Shown here piece after piece: positions 26,388 through 34,112 of a stretch of 64,000 nt of DNA. Positions within the stretch are counted from its first letter, which is position 1. Each line of letters begins with the position of its first letter. The stretch is from Thiotrichales bacterium (lineage in GTDB: Bacteria > Pseudomonadota > Gammaproteobacteria > HK1): assembly GCA_026709935.1 (NCBI GenBank), contig JAPOSC010000081.1, forward strand, positions 1 to 64,000. The letters run 5' to 3'. The position numbers and the translations under genes are program-made. The notes beneath the pieces are model-generated. The model saw nothing but the letters and a program-made list of their open reading frames with translations, had not been told where the DNA came from and made no database searches.

Positions 26388-27416
26388 ATGGCCCGGAAGA
26401 TTCCCGCGACAGTGATCACCGGATTCCTCGGCGCCGGCAAGACCAGCATCATCCGGCACCTGCTGGAGAATGCGAACGGGCAGCGCATCGCGCTCATCAT
26501 CAACGAGTTCGGGGACATCGGCATCGATGGTGAGATCCTCAGGGGGTGCGGCATCGAGGACTGCGCGGACGAAGACATCCTCGAGCTCGCCAACGGTTGC
26601 ATCTGCTGCACCGTGGCCGACGACTTCATCCCCACCATGGAGGCGCTGCTCGGCCGCGAACGCCAGCCGGACCGGATCGTCATCGAGACCTCGGGCCTCG
26701 CCATGCCCAAACCCCTGGTCAAGGCGTTCAACTGGCCCGACATCCGCACGCGGGTGACGGTCGACGCGGTGGTGACCGTGGTCGACGGGCCGGCGGTGGC
26801 GGATGGCCTGTTCGCCTCCGATCCGGCGGCGGTCCGGGCCCAGCGCGAGGGCGACGACGCCCTGGAGCACGAGAGTCCGCTGGAGGAGCTGTTCGAGGAG
26901 CAGCTCGGCTGCGCGGACATGGTGGTCATCAACAAAGCCGACCGGCTGGACGGCGAGGCGCTCGGCTCCGTCACCGCCGAGGTCGAGGGGCAGCTTCGGC
27001 CGGCAGTCAAGGTAGTGACCGCCGCCCACGGTGCGGTGGACCCGGCGGTGCTCCTGGGGCTGGGTGCGGCGGCGGAAGACGATCTCGATGCCCGCCCTTC
27101 CCATCACGACGGCGTGGATGACCACGACCACGACGACTTCGACACCTTCAGCGTGGAGGTAACGGACGCGCCGGACGCGGATGAGCTGCTGCGCCGCCTG
27201 CGGGCCGCCATCGTCGAACATGATGTACTGCGGGTGAAGGGCTTCGCCCACATTCCGGGACGCGACATGCGCCTGCTGATTCAGGCGGTGGGCGGGCGCC
27301 TCCAGCACTACTACGACCGTGACTGGCGCGAGGGGGAAGAGCGCCGCACGCGGCTGGTCGTCATCGGCCGCAAGGGACTGGAGGAGGCCGCGATCGGGCA
27401 GATGCTGGGCGGCTGA
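26388..27416 (+). CDS. cobW: CobW-type metal-chaperone GTPase
   Basis: CobW belongs to the COG0523 G3E GTPases, now linked to metal delivery for cobalamin synthesis. The 342-aa protein has the Walker A TVITGFLGAGKTSIIRHLL, the metal-binding GCICC (in LANGCICCTVADDF), ETSGLAMPKPL, and the base motif INKAD. A His/Asp-rich stretch (HHDGVDDHDHDD) precedes the C-terminal domain (LRVKGFAHIPGRDMRLLIQAV). No cobN follows, although cobW often sits next to it. GAGGGAAACGAAAGAGA provides the ribosome site. The 27417-27587 spacer has no gene. Confidence 0.92.
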   Translation: MARKIPATVITGFLGAGKTSIIRHLLENANGQRIALIINEFGDIGIDGEILRGCGIEDCADEDILELANGCICCTVADDFIPTMEALLGRERQPDRIVIETSGLAMPKPLVKAFNWPDIRTRVTVDAVVTVVDGPAVADGLFASDPAAVRAQREGDDALEHESPLEELFEEQLGCADMVVINKADRLDGEALGSVTAEVEGQLRPAVKVVTAAHGAVDPAVLLGLGAAAEDDLDARPSHHDGVDDHDHDDFDTFSVEVTDAPDADELLRRLRAAIVEHDVLRVKGFAHIPGRDMRLLIQAVGGRLQHYYDRDWREGEERRTRLVVIGRKGLEEAAIGQMLGG

Positions 27417-27587
27417 ACTCAGGCTGCCGCCGACCCCGCCACCGCCCTGCCGGCGCAAGGCAGGGCCATGCGTTCATTTCACTTTCCTCGGAGCCTCGGA
27501 ACGAAGCCGTGGAGCCCGTCCCGTATCTGGCAGCGGGTAGACACGGGCATCGCCGAACGTCGGTCAGGCGAGCTCGGACGGGGTGGT

Positions 27588-27637
27588 TTGGTGGGCCGTG
27601 TTGGAATCGAACCAACGACCACCTGATTAAAAGTCAG
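27588..27637. repeat. Distal attachment repeat (tRNA-Lys 3' end copy)
   Basis: A 50-bp stretch (TTGGTGGGCCGTGTTGGAAT...TTAAAAGTCAG) is identical to 58403-58452. It contains the tRNA acceptor 3' end with CCA, the T arm and the anticodon stem-loop, but not the 5' half, so it is not a functional tRNA. Just inside it the island starts with an AT-rich stretch holding ATACTG-N9-CAGTAT (27656-27676), a possible recombinase or accessory site. 27638-27871 holds no gene. Confidence 0.95.
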
Positions 27638-27871
27638 CACGTATATACGGATAAGATACTGATTTATTACCAGTATTTATCAGGAATTCTGGATATTCCC
27701 ACCTTTAGAACCACCTTCACAGCATGGATTCGGCAAGAACCGCGAGGAATCGGTGAGACTGTACCGAACCGTCACGGGTACGTACACTCACCTTCAGGCA
27801 GCGTGCCCGACCGCAGAGCCGTTCTGCGGGGAAGGCGATGCGGAGCCAGCTTTCCATCAGGAAGCCACGTC

Positions 27872-28207
27872 ATGACATGGGTTCAGACGGCAACGCTGAT
27901 CGTGTCCATCGTCGCCGCCGTGGCGGCGGGCACCGGGGTCATCGTGTTGAGTGTGAACGGGATTCACTCGCAAGTTGCCGCGCTCCAGACTCAGGCCACC
28001 GCCGACCGGGCCGAAGCCGCCGCCGACCGTCGGGCATGGCAAGTGTCGATGGACGCCTTCCGGGAGAAGGCGGACGCCGACCGGGAAGCGTTCCGGGCGC
28101 AAGCCGAAGCCGATCGGGAAGCGTTCCGCGGGGAAGTACGTCGGCTCAGTGAACGGCAAGCACGCGTCGAAGGCGCGTTGAGCACCGCTGCGATTCGCTC
28201 GCCATAA
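27872..28207 (+). CDS. Small membrane-anchored coiled-coil protein
   Basis: The ATG at 27872 gives 111 aa. An N-terminal hydrophobic helix (TATLIVSIVAAVAAGTGVIVL) is followed by about 75 residues of charged heptad-like repeats (DREAFRAQAEADREAFRGEV and similar). No known enzyme motif is present. The design, one membrane anchor plus a coiled coil, is shared with the DUF1640-like small proteins nearby, with the anchor at the opposite end. The longer track ORF (27509) crosses the attachment repeat and is not credible as one gene. Confidence 0.6.
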   Translation: MTWVQTATLIVSIVAAVAAGTGVIVLSVNGIHSQVAALQTQATADRAEAAADRRAWQVSMDAFREKADADREAFRAQAEADREAFRGEVRRLSERQARVEGALSTAAIRSP

Positions 28208-28291
28208 GAGCCGGCACCTTTCGACACTCACGCCGCCGCCGTTGCCGCACCGCGCAATGCCGGCCTCGACGAAGCGCCCGCCGTCGCCATC

Positions 28292-28477
28292 GTGAACGTG
28301 GCTCGCGATGTGGCCGGTGCCGGCTGGACCGAATTCGCCACGAAAGCCGAACTCGCCGAAGTGAAGGCCGATCTTGCTGGCGTACGTTCCGAACTCGCGG
28401 CCATCCGGTGGACCATCGGGTTGCTCGCGGCTCTCATGTTCGCGATCGGCCTTCGAGAGTTCGGGATTCGGCACTTG
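28292..28477 (+). pseudogene. DUF1640-like coiled-coil/membrane segment, end lost
   Basis: From GTG 28292 the frame reads WTEFATKAELAEVKADLAGV then a hydrophobic helix WTIGLLAALMFAIGLREFGI. The same plan ends the neighbouring gene at 28579-28815 (FLAALVLAIAAKLFGLV and stop). Here the stop codon is missing and the frame runs on into antisense of that neighbour, so the copy looks truncated or recombined. It is one of about five related copies between 28.2 and 31.4 kb. Confidence 0.45.
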
Positions 28478-28578
28478 TGCAGGCGGTCGCGGCCGCAGGC
28501 TTGCGCCGCTGGGGGGCCGCCTCACCCGGCCCGCCCCCCCGAACATCCACAACGACGGAGGCGCCCGGTTGGCTGCGC

Positions 28579-28815
28579 TCAGACGAGGCCGAACAGCTTG
28601 GCGGCGATGGCGAGCACCAGGGCAGCGAGGAAGCCGAACATCCAGCGCACTTCCGAGCGGAACGCGGCGAGTTCGACTTTCGTGGCGAGTCCGTCATGGT
28701 CTGCGCTCGCGGCCTGGCGCATTCCTTCAGCGATGACTTCGGCCTGGTCGGCGTCGATGCCAGTGGCCTTGAGCTCGCGGGCGACAGCGAGCGGATTGAA
28801 GCTGGTGGAGCGCAT
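28579..28815 (-). CDS. DUF1640-like small membrane coiled-coil protein
   Basis: The 78-aa protein has an N-terminal amphipathic segment (TSFNPLAVARELKATGIDAD), AEVIAEGMRQAASADHDGLATKVELAAF and a C-terminal membrane anchor (WMFGFLAALVLAIAAKLFGL). This is the bacterial DUF1640 (CCDC90-like) plan; the function of the family in bacteria is unknown. A paralogue of similar size is encoded at 29594-29878 on the other strand. Stop follows the anchor directly. Confidence 0.7.
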   Translation of the reverse strand: MRSTSFNPLAVARELKATGIDADQAEVIAEGMRQAASADHDGLATKVELAAFRSEVRWMFGFLAALVLAIAAKLFGLV

Positions 28816-28994
28816 GGCGGCGCTTCCGGGACGTGGCTACGGCGGAGAGTGTAACCGGAACGCGAAGAATCGCCCCCTATGGCGCTGAAACCGGATTCCT
28901 GCCCGGGAACCGACGACGAAAGCGACCATGACGCACCCTGAGCGGAACGCACGGCCCGGCAAGCTGCGGCAGATCTGCCATCGCCGCGGCCCAA

Positions 28995-29361
28995 ACCGAG
29001 CGGTCAGCGCGTCATCACGGATGAGGTGATCGAGGGACTACGACCCAAGGCGGGCTCGACGCGGGTTCGTGCACTCGAATGGCTCGGGAAGCACATCGCC
29101 ATGTGCACGGAACGGCTTGCGGTCAAGGATGACTACGGCGGCCCGCGCGAGGTTCGGATTACGCTGATGGCACCGGTCGGGAGCGAGGCGCGGTCAGGCC
29201 GCCCCGAAGTGAGATATCCTCTCGCCGTCGGCCCGGTTCCGCGGACCGCGCCGACACTCATCACTGAGAGGAGCGGAGCAATGCGACGTATTCCCCCTCG
29301 ATTGCCGATGGCAACACGCAAAAATACCGGGTCGCGAGCAACGGCAGTTTCGCTTCCGTAA
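28995..29361 (+). pseudogene. Fragment resembling a phage terminase small subunit
   Basis: The open frame includes VITDEVIEGLRPKAGSTRVR, ALEWLGKHIAMCTERLAVKD and REVRITLMAP. The pattern of an Arg-Ala-Trp/Leu helix followed by LGKH and a C-terminal beta strand occurs in phage terminase small subunits. No proper N-terminal start is present and no large subunit follows, so this is likely a relic of a former prophage. The assignment rests on remembered family patterns and is weak. The rest of 28889-29590 shows nothing further. Confidence 0.35.
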
Positions 29362-29593
29362 CCCATTCGGACAATGATGGCGGGGTGCAGTCCCCGGCGT
29401 GTCGGTAACGGCAATCGGGCGGTGGTGCGGGCTACATCTCGGATTACCCTTTCTCACCGCCAGTGCCCGATGGACGAGGAGTGCGCTCCCCGTTCCTGAT
29501 AGGGCCGAGGGGTAGTGTGCGCCGGGTGGCGCGGTACACTCGCCACCCGGCTGCGGCCGAAGCGCTCGATTCCCTGTAACCGGAGAGACTGCG

Positions 29594-29878
29594 ATGTCCG
29601 CTGCGACCAGCTTCAACGCGCTCGCCATGGCGCGCGAGCTCGAAACCACCGGCCTTGAGCGCCGCCAGGCCGAAGCCATCGCCGAAGGGATGCGTCAGGC
29701 CGCGAATGCCGACCGTGACGCGCTCGTCACGAAAACCGATCTCGCCGCGCTCGAAACCCGGCTCGTGAAGTGGGGATACGGTCTCGGCGCCGCCGTGGTC
29801 GCCTTGACCGTCACCCTGAATGCCGGGCTGATGTACGCCATGCTCCGGGTGCTCCCGCTCGCCGGGTCGGGGCCGTAA
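29594..29878 (+). CDS. DUF1640-like small membrane coiled-coil protein
   Basis: The 94-aa protein begins MSAATSFNALAMARELETTG, continues AEAIAEGMRQAANADRDALVTKTDLAALETRL and ends in a membrane helix (GLGAAVVALTVTLNAGLMYAML). It is clearly paralogous to the minus-strand gene at 28579-28815: TSFN.LA.ARELE.TG and AIAEGMRQAA.AD match almost exactly. A ribosome site (CCGGAGAG) precedes the ATG. Function unknown. Confidence 0.72.
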   Translation: MSAATSFNALAMARELETTGLERRQAEAIAEGMRQAANADRDALVTKTDLAALETRLVKWGYGLGAAVVALTVTLNAGLMYAMLRVLPLAGSGP

Positions 29879-29890
29879 CCTCAAAGCGCG

Positions 29891-29974
29891 AGCGCCTTCA
29901 ACCCGCTTGCCGTCGCACGCGAGCTCGAAGCCACCGGCATCGAGCGCTGTCAGGCCGAAGTCATCGCCGAAGGG
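29891..29974 (+). pseudogene. Truncated DUF1640-like copy
   Basis: The frame SAFNPLAVARELEATGIERC followed by QAEVIAEG repeats the first 28 residues of the two DUF1640-like paralogues and then diverges (PRRSGGGG). It starts 12 bp after the stop of the preceding copy and ends at the leader of the next gene. A partial tandem duplication is the simplest explanation. Confidence 0.55.
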
Positions 29975-30056
29975 CCGCGTCGGAGCGGTGGCGGTGGGCC
30001 GTGCGGTAGACTCTCGCTGCCGAAATGGCACTCACCACCGAGAAAGGAGCGAAACC

Positions 30057-30872
30057 ATGCGACAGAAATTCACCCCCCCCCCCCCCCGAGGTTTACGGGT
30101 TGAAATCCGCCGACGCGTAGGCACGACACTCGCGGCTGCCGCGCTGGCGGCGACGGTGATGGGGTCCGGACAGTCCCTCGCTCAGGGCATTCCAACGATC
30201 GAATTTGCCGATGTGTTTGGCCTCACTGACTGCCGCGGCGGTACCTGCCCGGAAGAAATGATGGTCTGTCCGAGTAACATCAACGTCGGAGTCGAAGGCG
30301 GCCGCCCGCCCGGCCCGAGCACCGGTTTGACGGTGCGCGTCCTTGCCCTGACGCGTTCCGGCCATGACCGGCTGCGGGATTACGGGGTACCAGTCTATTT
30401 GGACGAAATGGACACACGGACGATCCGATCCAGCACAACCAGGATCATCCCGGCGAACTCATCCAGTTATCTTCCCGCGCAAGCCACGGACCCGATCTGC
30501 TGGAGAAACGATCACCTCGACACTGGAGACAGCGAGGTTGAGGTCGTTATCGTCGGCGGAGCGGGCTACCGGGTGAATCCGGCAAAGAACAGCATAATCT
30601 TCACCATCACCGAGGACGATGACTGCGCCAATCCAGGAAACCGCACTGTCTACGTGCCAATCGGCGGAAACATGAACAACACGTGCGTGTGCAGGACCCG
30701 CGCGGTGGCGGCGGAACTGTATCCAGGGTCGGTTCAGCAGGCCGACGGGACGGACTGGGATCACAGCATCGATGATTACTACGTCACGATCAACGGCAAC
30801 CGCTCGCTGCGGAGCTCGAACGATTCCTCGAACTACTGCCCGGAGTCACCCTATCAGGGGCCGGGAACATAG
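30057..30872 (+). CDS. Secreted protein with a poly-C tract before its signal peptide
   Basis: The ATG at 30057 has AAAGGAGC 8 nt upstream. The 271-aa product has a long N-terminal region (MRQKFTPPPPRGLRVEIRRR), then a signal sequence VGTTLAAAALAATVMGSGQSLAQG with likely cleavage after AQG. The mature part is Cys-containing and beta-rich (VVIVGGAGYRVNPAKNSIIF, FTITEDDDCANPGNRTVYVP), which suggests a Calx-beta-like or immunoglobulin-like exported domain; I do not recognise a precise family. A run of 15 C residues lies in codons 6-11, so slippage would switch the reading frame upstream of the signal peptide. The frame is open in this sequence. Confidence 0.7.
   Translation: MRQKFTPPPPRGLRVEIRRRVGTTLAAAALAATVMGSGQSLAQGIPTIEFADVFGLTDCRGGTCPEEMMVCPSNINVGVEGGRPPGPSTGLTVRVLALTRSGHDRLRDYGVPVYLDEMDTRTIRSSTTRIIPANSSSYLPAQATDPICWRNDHLDTGDSEVEVVIVGGAGYRVNPAKNSIIFTITEDDDCANPGNRTVYVPIGGNMNNTCVCRTRAVAAELYPGSVQQADGTDWDHSIDDYYVTINGNRSLRSSNDSSNYCPESPYQGPGT
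30073..30087. repeat. Homopolymeric C15 tract (phase-variation candidate)
   Basis: Fifteen consecutive C residues start 16 nt into the secreted-protein gene at 30057. A change of one or two C would put the signal peptide and the mature protein out of frame. Confidence 0.9.
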
Positions 30873-30892
30873 TGACTGACACGCCCCGGTTC

Positions 30893-30922
30893 GGAGCCGG
30901 CTTCGGCCCTGAAGCCGGCTCC
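30893..30922. terminator. Perfect 12-bp hairpin downstream of the secreted-protein gene
   Basis: GGAGCCGGCTTC (30893-30904) pairs perfectly with GAAGCCGGCTCC (30911-30922) around a 6-nt loop, 20 bp after the stop codon. There is no T-run, so an intrinsic terminator is only possible. 30923-31251 holds no gene I can support. Confidence 0.4.
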
Positions 30923-31251
30923 GGATTCGGGGCGCCGGCCCCCTTGCCGAGTCTCCCCGGTCACGAAATCGTGCACGAAGCCACTGGATGCCCAGTGCGC
31001 GCACCACCAGCGACCTTGCACAGGGACCAGATAGGTCCGATAAATTCCGGACGGCATTCGGAAGAATGTGGGACGGACCCGCTCTTCGCCCATCCCCGGC
31101 ACAGGAAGACGCATTCAGCGCGGATGCATCACGGCTTGACGACGGCCAGCCAGATCTACGCGTCTTCCGGCCTGTCCGTCCCCCTGATCGGCGGCGCGTC
31201 GGCCCCATGACCAGGTGCCAATGGGGAAGGGTTCGGCCCTGAACGACGCTC

Positions 31252-31407
31252 TCAGAGCACGGCGGCGACGGCTTCGAATACCCCGAACTGTTTTCCCACG
31301 ACCAGCAGTACGAACGCACCGACGACCCGAAGCTCGATCCGAAGCGAACCGATGGCGGAATCAAGATCGGCTTTCGTGGCGAGCGCGTCGAAGGTGCTTT
31401 CGGTCAT
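31252..31407 (-). CDS. Tiny DUF1640-like membrane coiled-coil protein
   Basis: Not in the ORF track. ATG 31407 to TGA 31252 encodes 51 aa: MTESTFDALATKADLDSAIG, SLRIELRV, then a hydrophobic helix VGAFVLLVVGKQFGVFEAV. The ATKADL...L motif next to a terminal membrane anchor is the reduced form of the DUF1640-like proteins upstream. It is the smallest member of this local family. Function unknown. Confidence 0.5.
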   Translation of the reverse strand: MTESTFDALATKADLDSAIGSLRIELRVVGAFVLLVVGKQFGVFEAVAAVL

Positions 31408-31551
31408 GTCGAAGTGTCCGTGCAACGGCCAGTTTCACGCTGCGGGGAAGGTCAGCGCACCGGAACATGCACCACCCGGGCCCTCGGCCCGGGTGGGCCA
31501 CAAGGCCACGGGGCGACTGTGGCCGCCCCGCTGCCTGTCCAGGCCTTCAAA

Positions 31552-32019
31552 TCAGAACCCTGGGTGGATGAGGCCCACGGCTTGCCACTTGAATGGGTTC
31601 AACTCCACGCTCCCCCCTTGGATGTCCGCCAACGGATTGATGGCCAGACCGACCATGACCACTTCAGCCACTTCCGTATCATCCCCGTCCGCAATCGTCT
31701 GCACGGTGAAGGTCTTCTCGGTGTCCTCCCCGAAGAAGAACAGCGACCCTCTGGATGCCACGAAGTCCTTGCCCGGCTCGGCATCACTGCCGGTATGCGA
31801 ATTGGCACTGGAGGCGGTCGCCCAATAGATCTGGACTTCGGCGGGGCCCTCCTTGGTGACCGTGAACTCGATGGCGTCGCCTTCGAGCCCGAAAAATAGC
31901 GACTTGCTGAAACCGATCATGGTCACGCCGTCGTCCCCGTCGTCCTGCGCCGTCGCCATGGCGGGCAGCAGCGGGAGGGCGCCGGCCAGGGTCAACGCGA
32001 CAATCTTGAGCATCTTCAT
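31552..32019 (-). CDS. Secreted Calx-beta-like domain protein
   Basis: The 155-aa protein has a clear signal peptide (MKMLKIVALTLAGALPLLPAMATAQ, cleavage after AQ). The mature part has a Calx-beta pattern (GLEGDAIEFTVTKEG, AEPGKDFVASRGSLFFFGEDTEKTFTVQTIADGDDTEV), an Asp-rich calcium-binding fold usually found in adhesins. GGAG lies upstream of the ATG. Unlike adhesins it is a single short domain. A poly-C tract (poly-G in this gene's sense) lies about 65 bp upstream and could alter promoter spacing. Confidence 0.72.
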   Translation of the reverse strand: MKMLKIVALTLAGALPLLPAMATAQDDGDDGVTMIGFSKSLFFGLEGDAIEFTVTKEGPAEVQIYWATASSANSHTGSDAEPGKDFVASRGSLFFFGEDTEKTFTVQTIADGDDTEVAEVVMVGLAINPLADIQGGSVELNPFKWQAVGLIHPGF

Positions 32020-32085
32020 GGATGGCTCCTTGGTCTGGTGGTTTGCCTGACAGCCCGAGGGGGCTGACGGGATGGAATGTTTGCA

Positions 32086-32103
32086 CCCCCCCCCCCTCCC
32101 CCC
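32086..32103. repeat. Interrupted C11-T-C6 tract upstream of the Calx-beta gene
   Basis: Eleven C, one T and six C lie about 65-85 bp before the minus-strand start at 32019, where a promoter would be expected. Length change here could tune transcription, as known for promoter-located homopolymers in other bacteria. This is inferred from position only. Confidence 0.75.
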
Positions 32104-32195
32104 GTCCAGAACGATTTTCCTATCGGGGCGATAAGAAAAGATGATGCGCGCCCCAGGGGCACTCGGTGTGTCCAGGGCACGCCTGAGCCGAGTGC

Positions 32196-32357
32196 CTACA
32201 TCCGACGGGGCGACTCCGGGAGACGGACTCCGGCCCAGGGTGCGACGACCTGGAGAATCGACCCGACCGTGAGCAGGACGGGGGCCGCGCCGTCATGGGT
32301 GGCAACGGCGACCCAGGACCGCGCCATGCGAAGCACCAAGCCGCATTCGCCGCACAT
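32196..32357 (-). CDS. Possible 53-aa protein with a CxxC motif
   Basis: Below the track length limit. ATG 32357 to TAG 32196 reads MCGECGLVLRMARSWVAVAT and a mildly hydrophobic middle (VLLTVGSILQVVAPWAGV). It lies just after the 55-aa frame at 32363-32530 on the same strand. I do not recognise it; it could be the disconnected C-terminal part of that neighbour. Confidence 0.25.
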   Translation of the reverse strand: MCGECGLVLRMARSWVAVATHDGAAPVLLTVGSILQVVAPWAGVRLPESPRRM

Positions 32358-32362
32358 CCCTT

Positions 32363-32530
32363 TCACCCTGCGCGCCCCCTGCTTCGGGCGCTCCGGAGCT
32401 CGCGCCCCGAGCCGGACGTGACCGGCGGGAGGGTCAGACCGGCCCGTTCGAAGCGCATGGGCCGGAGAAGGTCCACAGCGCGAGCCAGCCTAGCCTCGCG
32501 CTGAATCGGTGTCGTGGTGTGCGCAGTCAT
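32363..32530 (-). CDS. Possible 55-aa fragment resembling a phage metallopeptidase N-terminus
   Basis: ATG 32530 to TGA 32363 encodes REARLARAVDLLRPMRFERA and GLTLPPVTSGSGREL. The LLRP.FE.AG.TLP pattern is remembered from the N-termini of phage SprT-like putative metallopeptidases, but no HExxH follows. It is directly downstream of the XerC-like recombinase, likely co-transcribed, and probably a truncated gene. Confidence 0.3.
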   Translation of the reverse strand: MTAHTTTPIQREARLARAVDLLRPMRFERAGLTLPPVTSGSGRELRSARSRGRAG

Positions 32531-32544
32531 GGCGTGCGCTGCGA

Positions 32545-33420
32545 TTACAGGTACTTCGCGACGGCGCCCCGCTCGGCCCGCGCACCGGCAGAGTAGTGCG
32601 CGACCATGCGACTCGTCTTCCAGGCTCCGGCGAGCATCACTTCCTGCTCGCTCGCGCCGCGGGCGGTGAGCTCGGAAGCCAGTCCGATCCGTCCCGAGTG
32701 CGCGGAGAGCTTGCGCGTGATGCCCGCGGCCCTGGCGGCGCGCTGGAACCGCCGGCCGATGGTCTGCGGGTCCCGCCCCCCGAACACGCTCGCCTCCGGG
32801 GCCGCATCGGCCGGGCGAAGCGCGCGCAGCGCTTCGGCAAAGCCGTTCTTCACCAACCGGATATCGGTCTCCGCGCCGTCGCGGTTCGTCTTCGAGGTGC
32901 GCACCCGGATCTGAAGAGTGCCATCCGTGCCTTCCTCAACGTCGCGCCATTCGAGCGCGGCGACTTCCGAGCGGCGCATCCCCGCCATGAACAGGCACGC
33001 GACGATGGCGCCGTCGATCGGCTTCTTCGCAAGCGTGACGATCCGGATCGCTTCGTCATAGGTGAGCGGCGACGCCTGACCGCGGCCCCGATCGGCGCCG
33101 TCCTCGGCCAATCGCTTGAGCGTATCGCGGGTGCGCTCCCCGGCCGGTGACGGGCGCCCCGTCTTGCGCGCGAGCCAGCGAACCGCCGCGACCGCCAGCT
33201 TCAGCGTGCCCGGCGATGCGCCCTGCGCGAACCGGTCGGCGAGGTAGCGCGCCATCGTGGCATCCGTGGGGGTGTCGTCACCGTGCCACTCGGCGACGGC
33301 GGCCAGTGCGATCCGGTACGCGCGGCGGGTGTTCGGGGCGAGCGCATCGAGGGCGATTCGGGCGGTTTCGGCCTGCTCGGGACTGAGCGGGCCGGCAAGG
33401 GTGGTCAGTGTGGAAGTCAT
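32545..33420 (-). CDS. XerC-like tyrosine recombinase
   Basis: The ATG at 33420 (MTSTLTTLAGPLSPEQAETA) with GGAGGC upstream gives 291 aa. Residues 1-110 are a SAM-like core-binding domain (LAPNTRRAYRIALAAVAEWH). The catalytic domain has Arg in FMAGMRRSEVAALEW, a Lys in VRTSKTNRDG, SAHSGRIGLASEL (box II H-x-x-R as HSGR), and Tyr in MVAHYSAGARAERGAVAKYL. This is a complete active site. It is a second recombinase inside the tRNA-Lys island. Its last codons (AVAKYL and stop) recur at 43.21 and 43.70 kb, suggesting that its attachment site lies at the end of its own gene. Confidence 0.9.
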   Translation of the reverse strand: MTSTLTTLAGPLSPEQAETARIALDALAPNTRRAYRIALAAVAEWHGDDTPTDATMARYLADRFAQGASPGTLKLAVAAVRWLARKTGRPSPAGERTRDTLKRLAEDGADRGRGQASPLTYDEAIRIVTLAKKPIDGAIVACLFMAGMRRSEVAALEWRDVEEGTDGTLQIRVRTSKTNRDGAETDIRLVKNGFAEALRALRPADAAPEASVFGGRDPQTIGRRFQRAARAAGITRKLSAHSGRIGLASELTARGASEQEVMLAGAWKTSRMVAHYSAGARAERGAVAKYL

Positions 33421-33506
33421 GGGGGGCCTCCGTCGGGGCGGGATGGCCTGCTCCTGCGCTCTGCGTAGAGCGCAGTGACTGGCCATCCCGGTGCCCCGCG
33501 GCATCG

Positions 33507-34094
33507 TTACAGCCACCCGCGTTCGACGAAGGAGACGTAATCCCGCTCACCGATCACGATGTGGTCGAGGAGCCGCATATCCACCAGTTCAAGTGCCCCC
33601 TTCAGCTTGTGGGTGATCGCCTTGTCGGCATTGCTCGGCTCGGCGACCCCGCACGGGTGGTTGTGCGCAACCATGACGGCCGCGGCGTTCAGTGCCAAGG
33701 CTCGCTTGACGACTTCGCGCGGGTGCACGCGCGTACTGTCGATGCTCCCGCGAAACATCTCCTCGACCGCGATCACGCGGTGTCGGTTGTCGAGGAACGC
33801 GACCGCGAACACCTCGTGCTCAAGGTCCCGCAGTCGCCTCCTGAACATCCGTTCCGAATGCGCCGGAGATGTGAAGGACTCGCCGCGCGAGATGGTCTCC
33901 TGCTCCCATCGTTCGATGAGCCGGAACGCGGCGGCGACGGCGGGATCGGCGGCCTTGCGGGCGGCCCGCACGGTCGAGAAGTCGGCCCGCGCGCCAATGG
34001 TGGCCAGATCGGCGGCGAGATCGGCGCCGCCGTGGGGGAGGGGCACGCCGCCGGCAACGGAGGCGGGCGCGTCTTCGGTTCGGATAGCTGACAT
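33507..34094 (-). CDS. RadC/MPN-domain protein
   Basis: The 195-aa protein has the RadC-type JAB1/MPN metal site: HNHP in AVMVAHNHPCGVAEPSNAD, with VHPREVVKRALALNA before it and LLDHIVIGERDYVSFVERGW after it. The N-terminal 70 residues lack the helix-hairpin-helix of chromosomal RadC. Such short RadC proteins are typical of genomic islands and phages; their biochemical role is unresolved. It lies just upstream of the XerC-like gene on the same strand. Confidence 0.9.
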   Translation of the reverse strand: MSAIRTEDAPASVAGGVPLPHGGADLAADLATIGARADFSTVRAARKAADPAVAAAFRLIERWEQETISRGESFTSPAHSERMFRRRLRDLEHEVFAVAFLDNRHRVIAVEEMFRGSIDSTRVHPREVVKRALALNAAAVMVAHNHPCGVAEPSNADKAITHKLKGALELVDMRLLDHIVIGERDYVSFVERGWL

Positions 34095-34112
34095 GGGGCG
34101 CTCTCCTTCGGT

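Noticed and set aside
27588-27640. Second tRNA-Lys gene
   Set aside because: Only the 3' part is present (50 bp identical to the real gene); the 5' half, including the D arm, is absent, so it is the displaced attachment copy.
27509-28207. 232-aa ORF spanning the left attachment site
   Set aside because: It would cross from chromosome into island through the tRNA copy; the internal ATG at 27872 begins the plausible protein.
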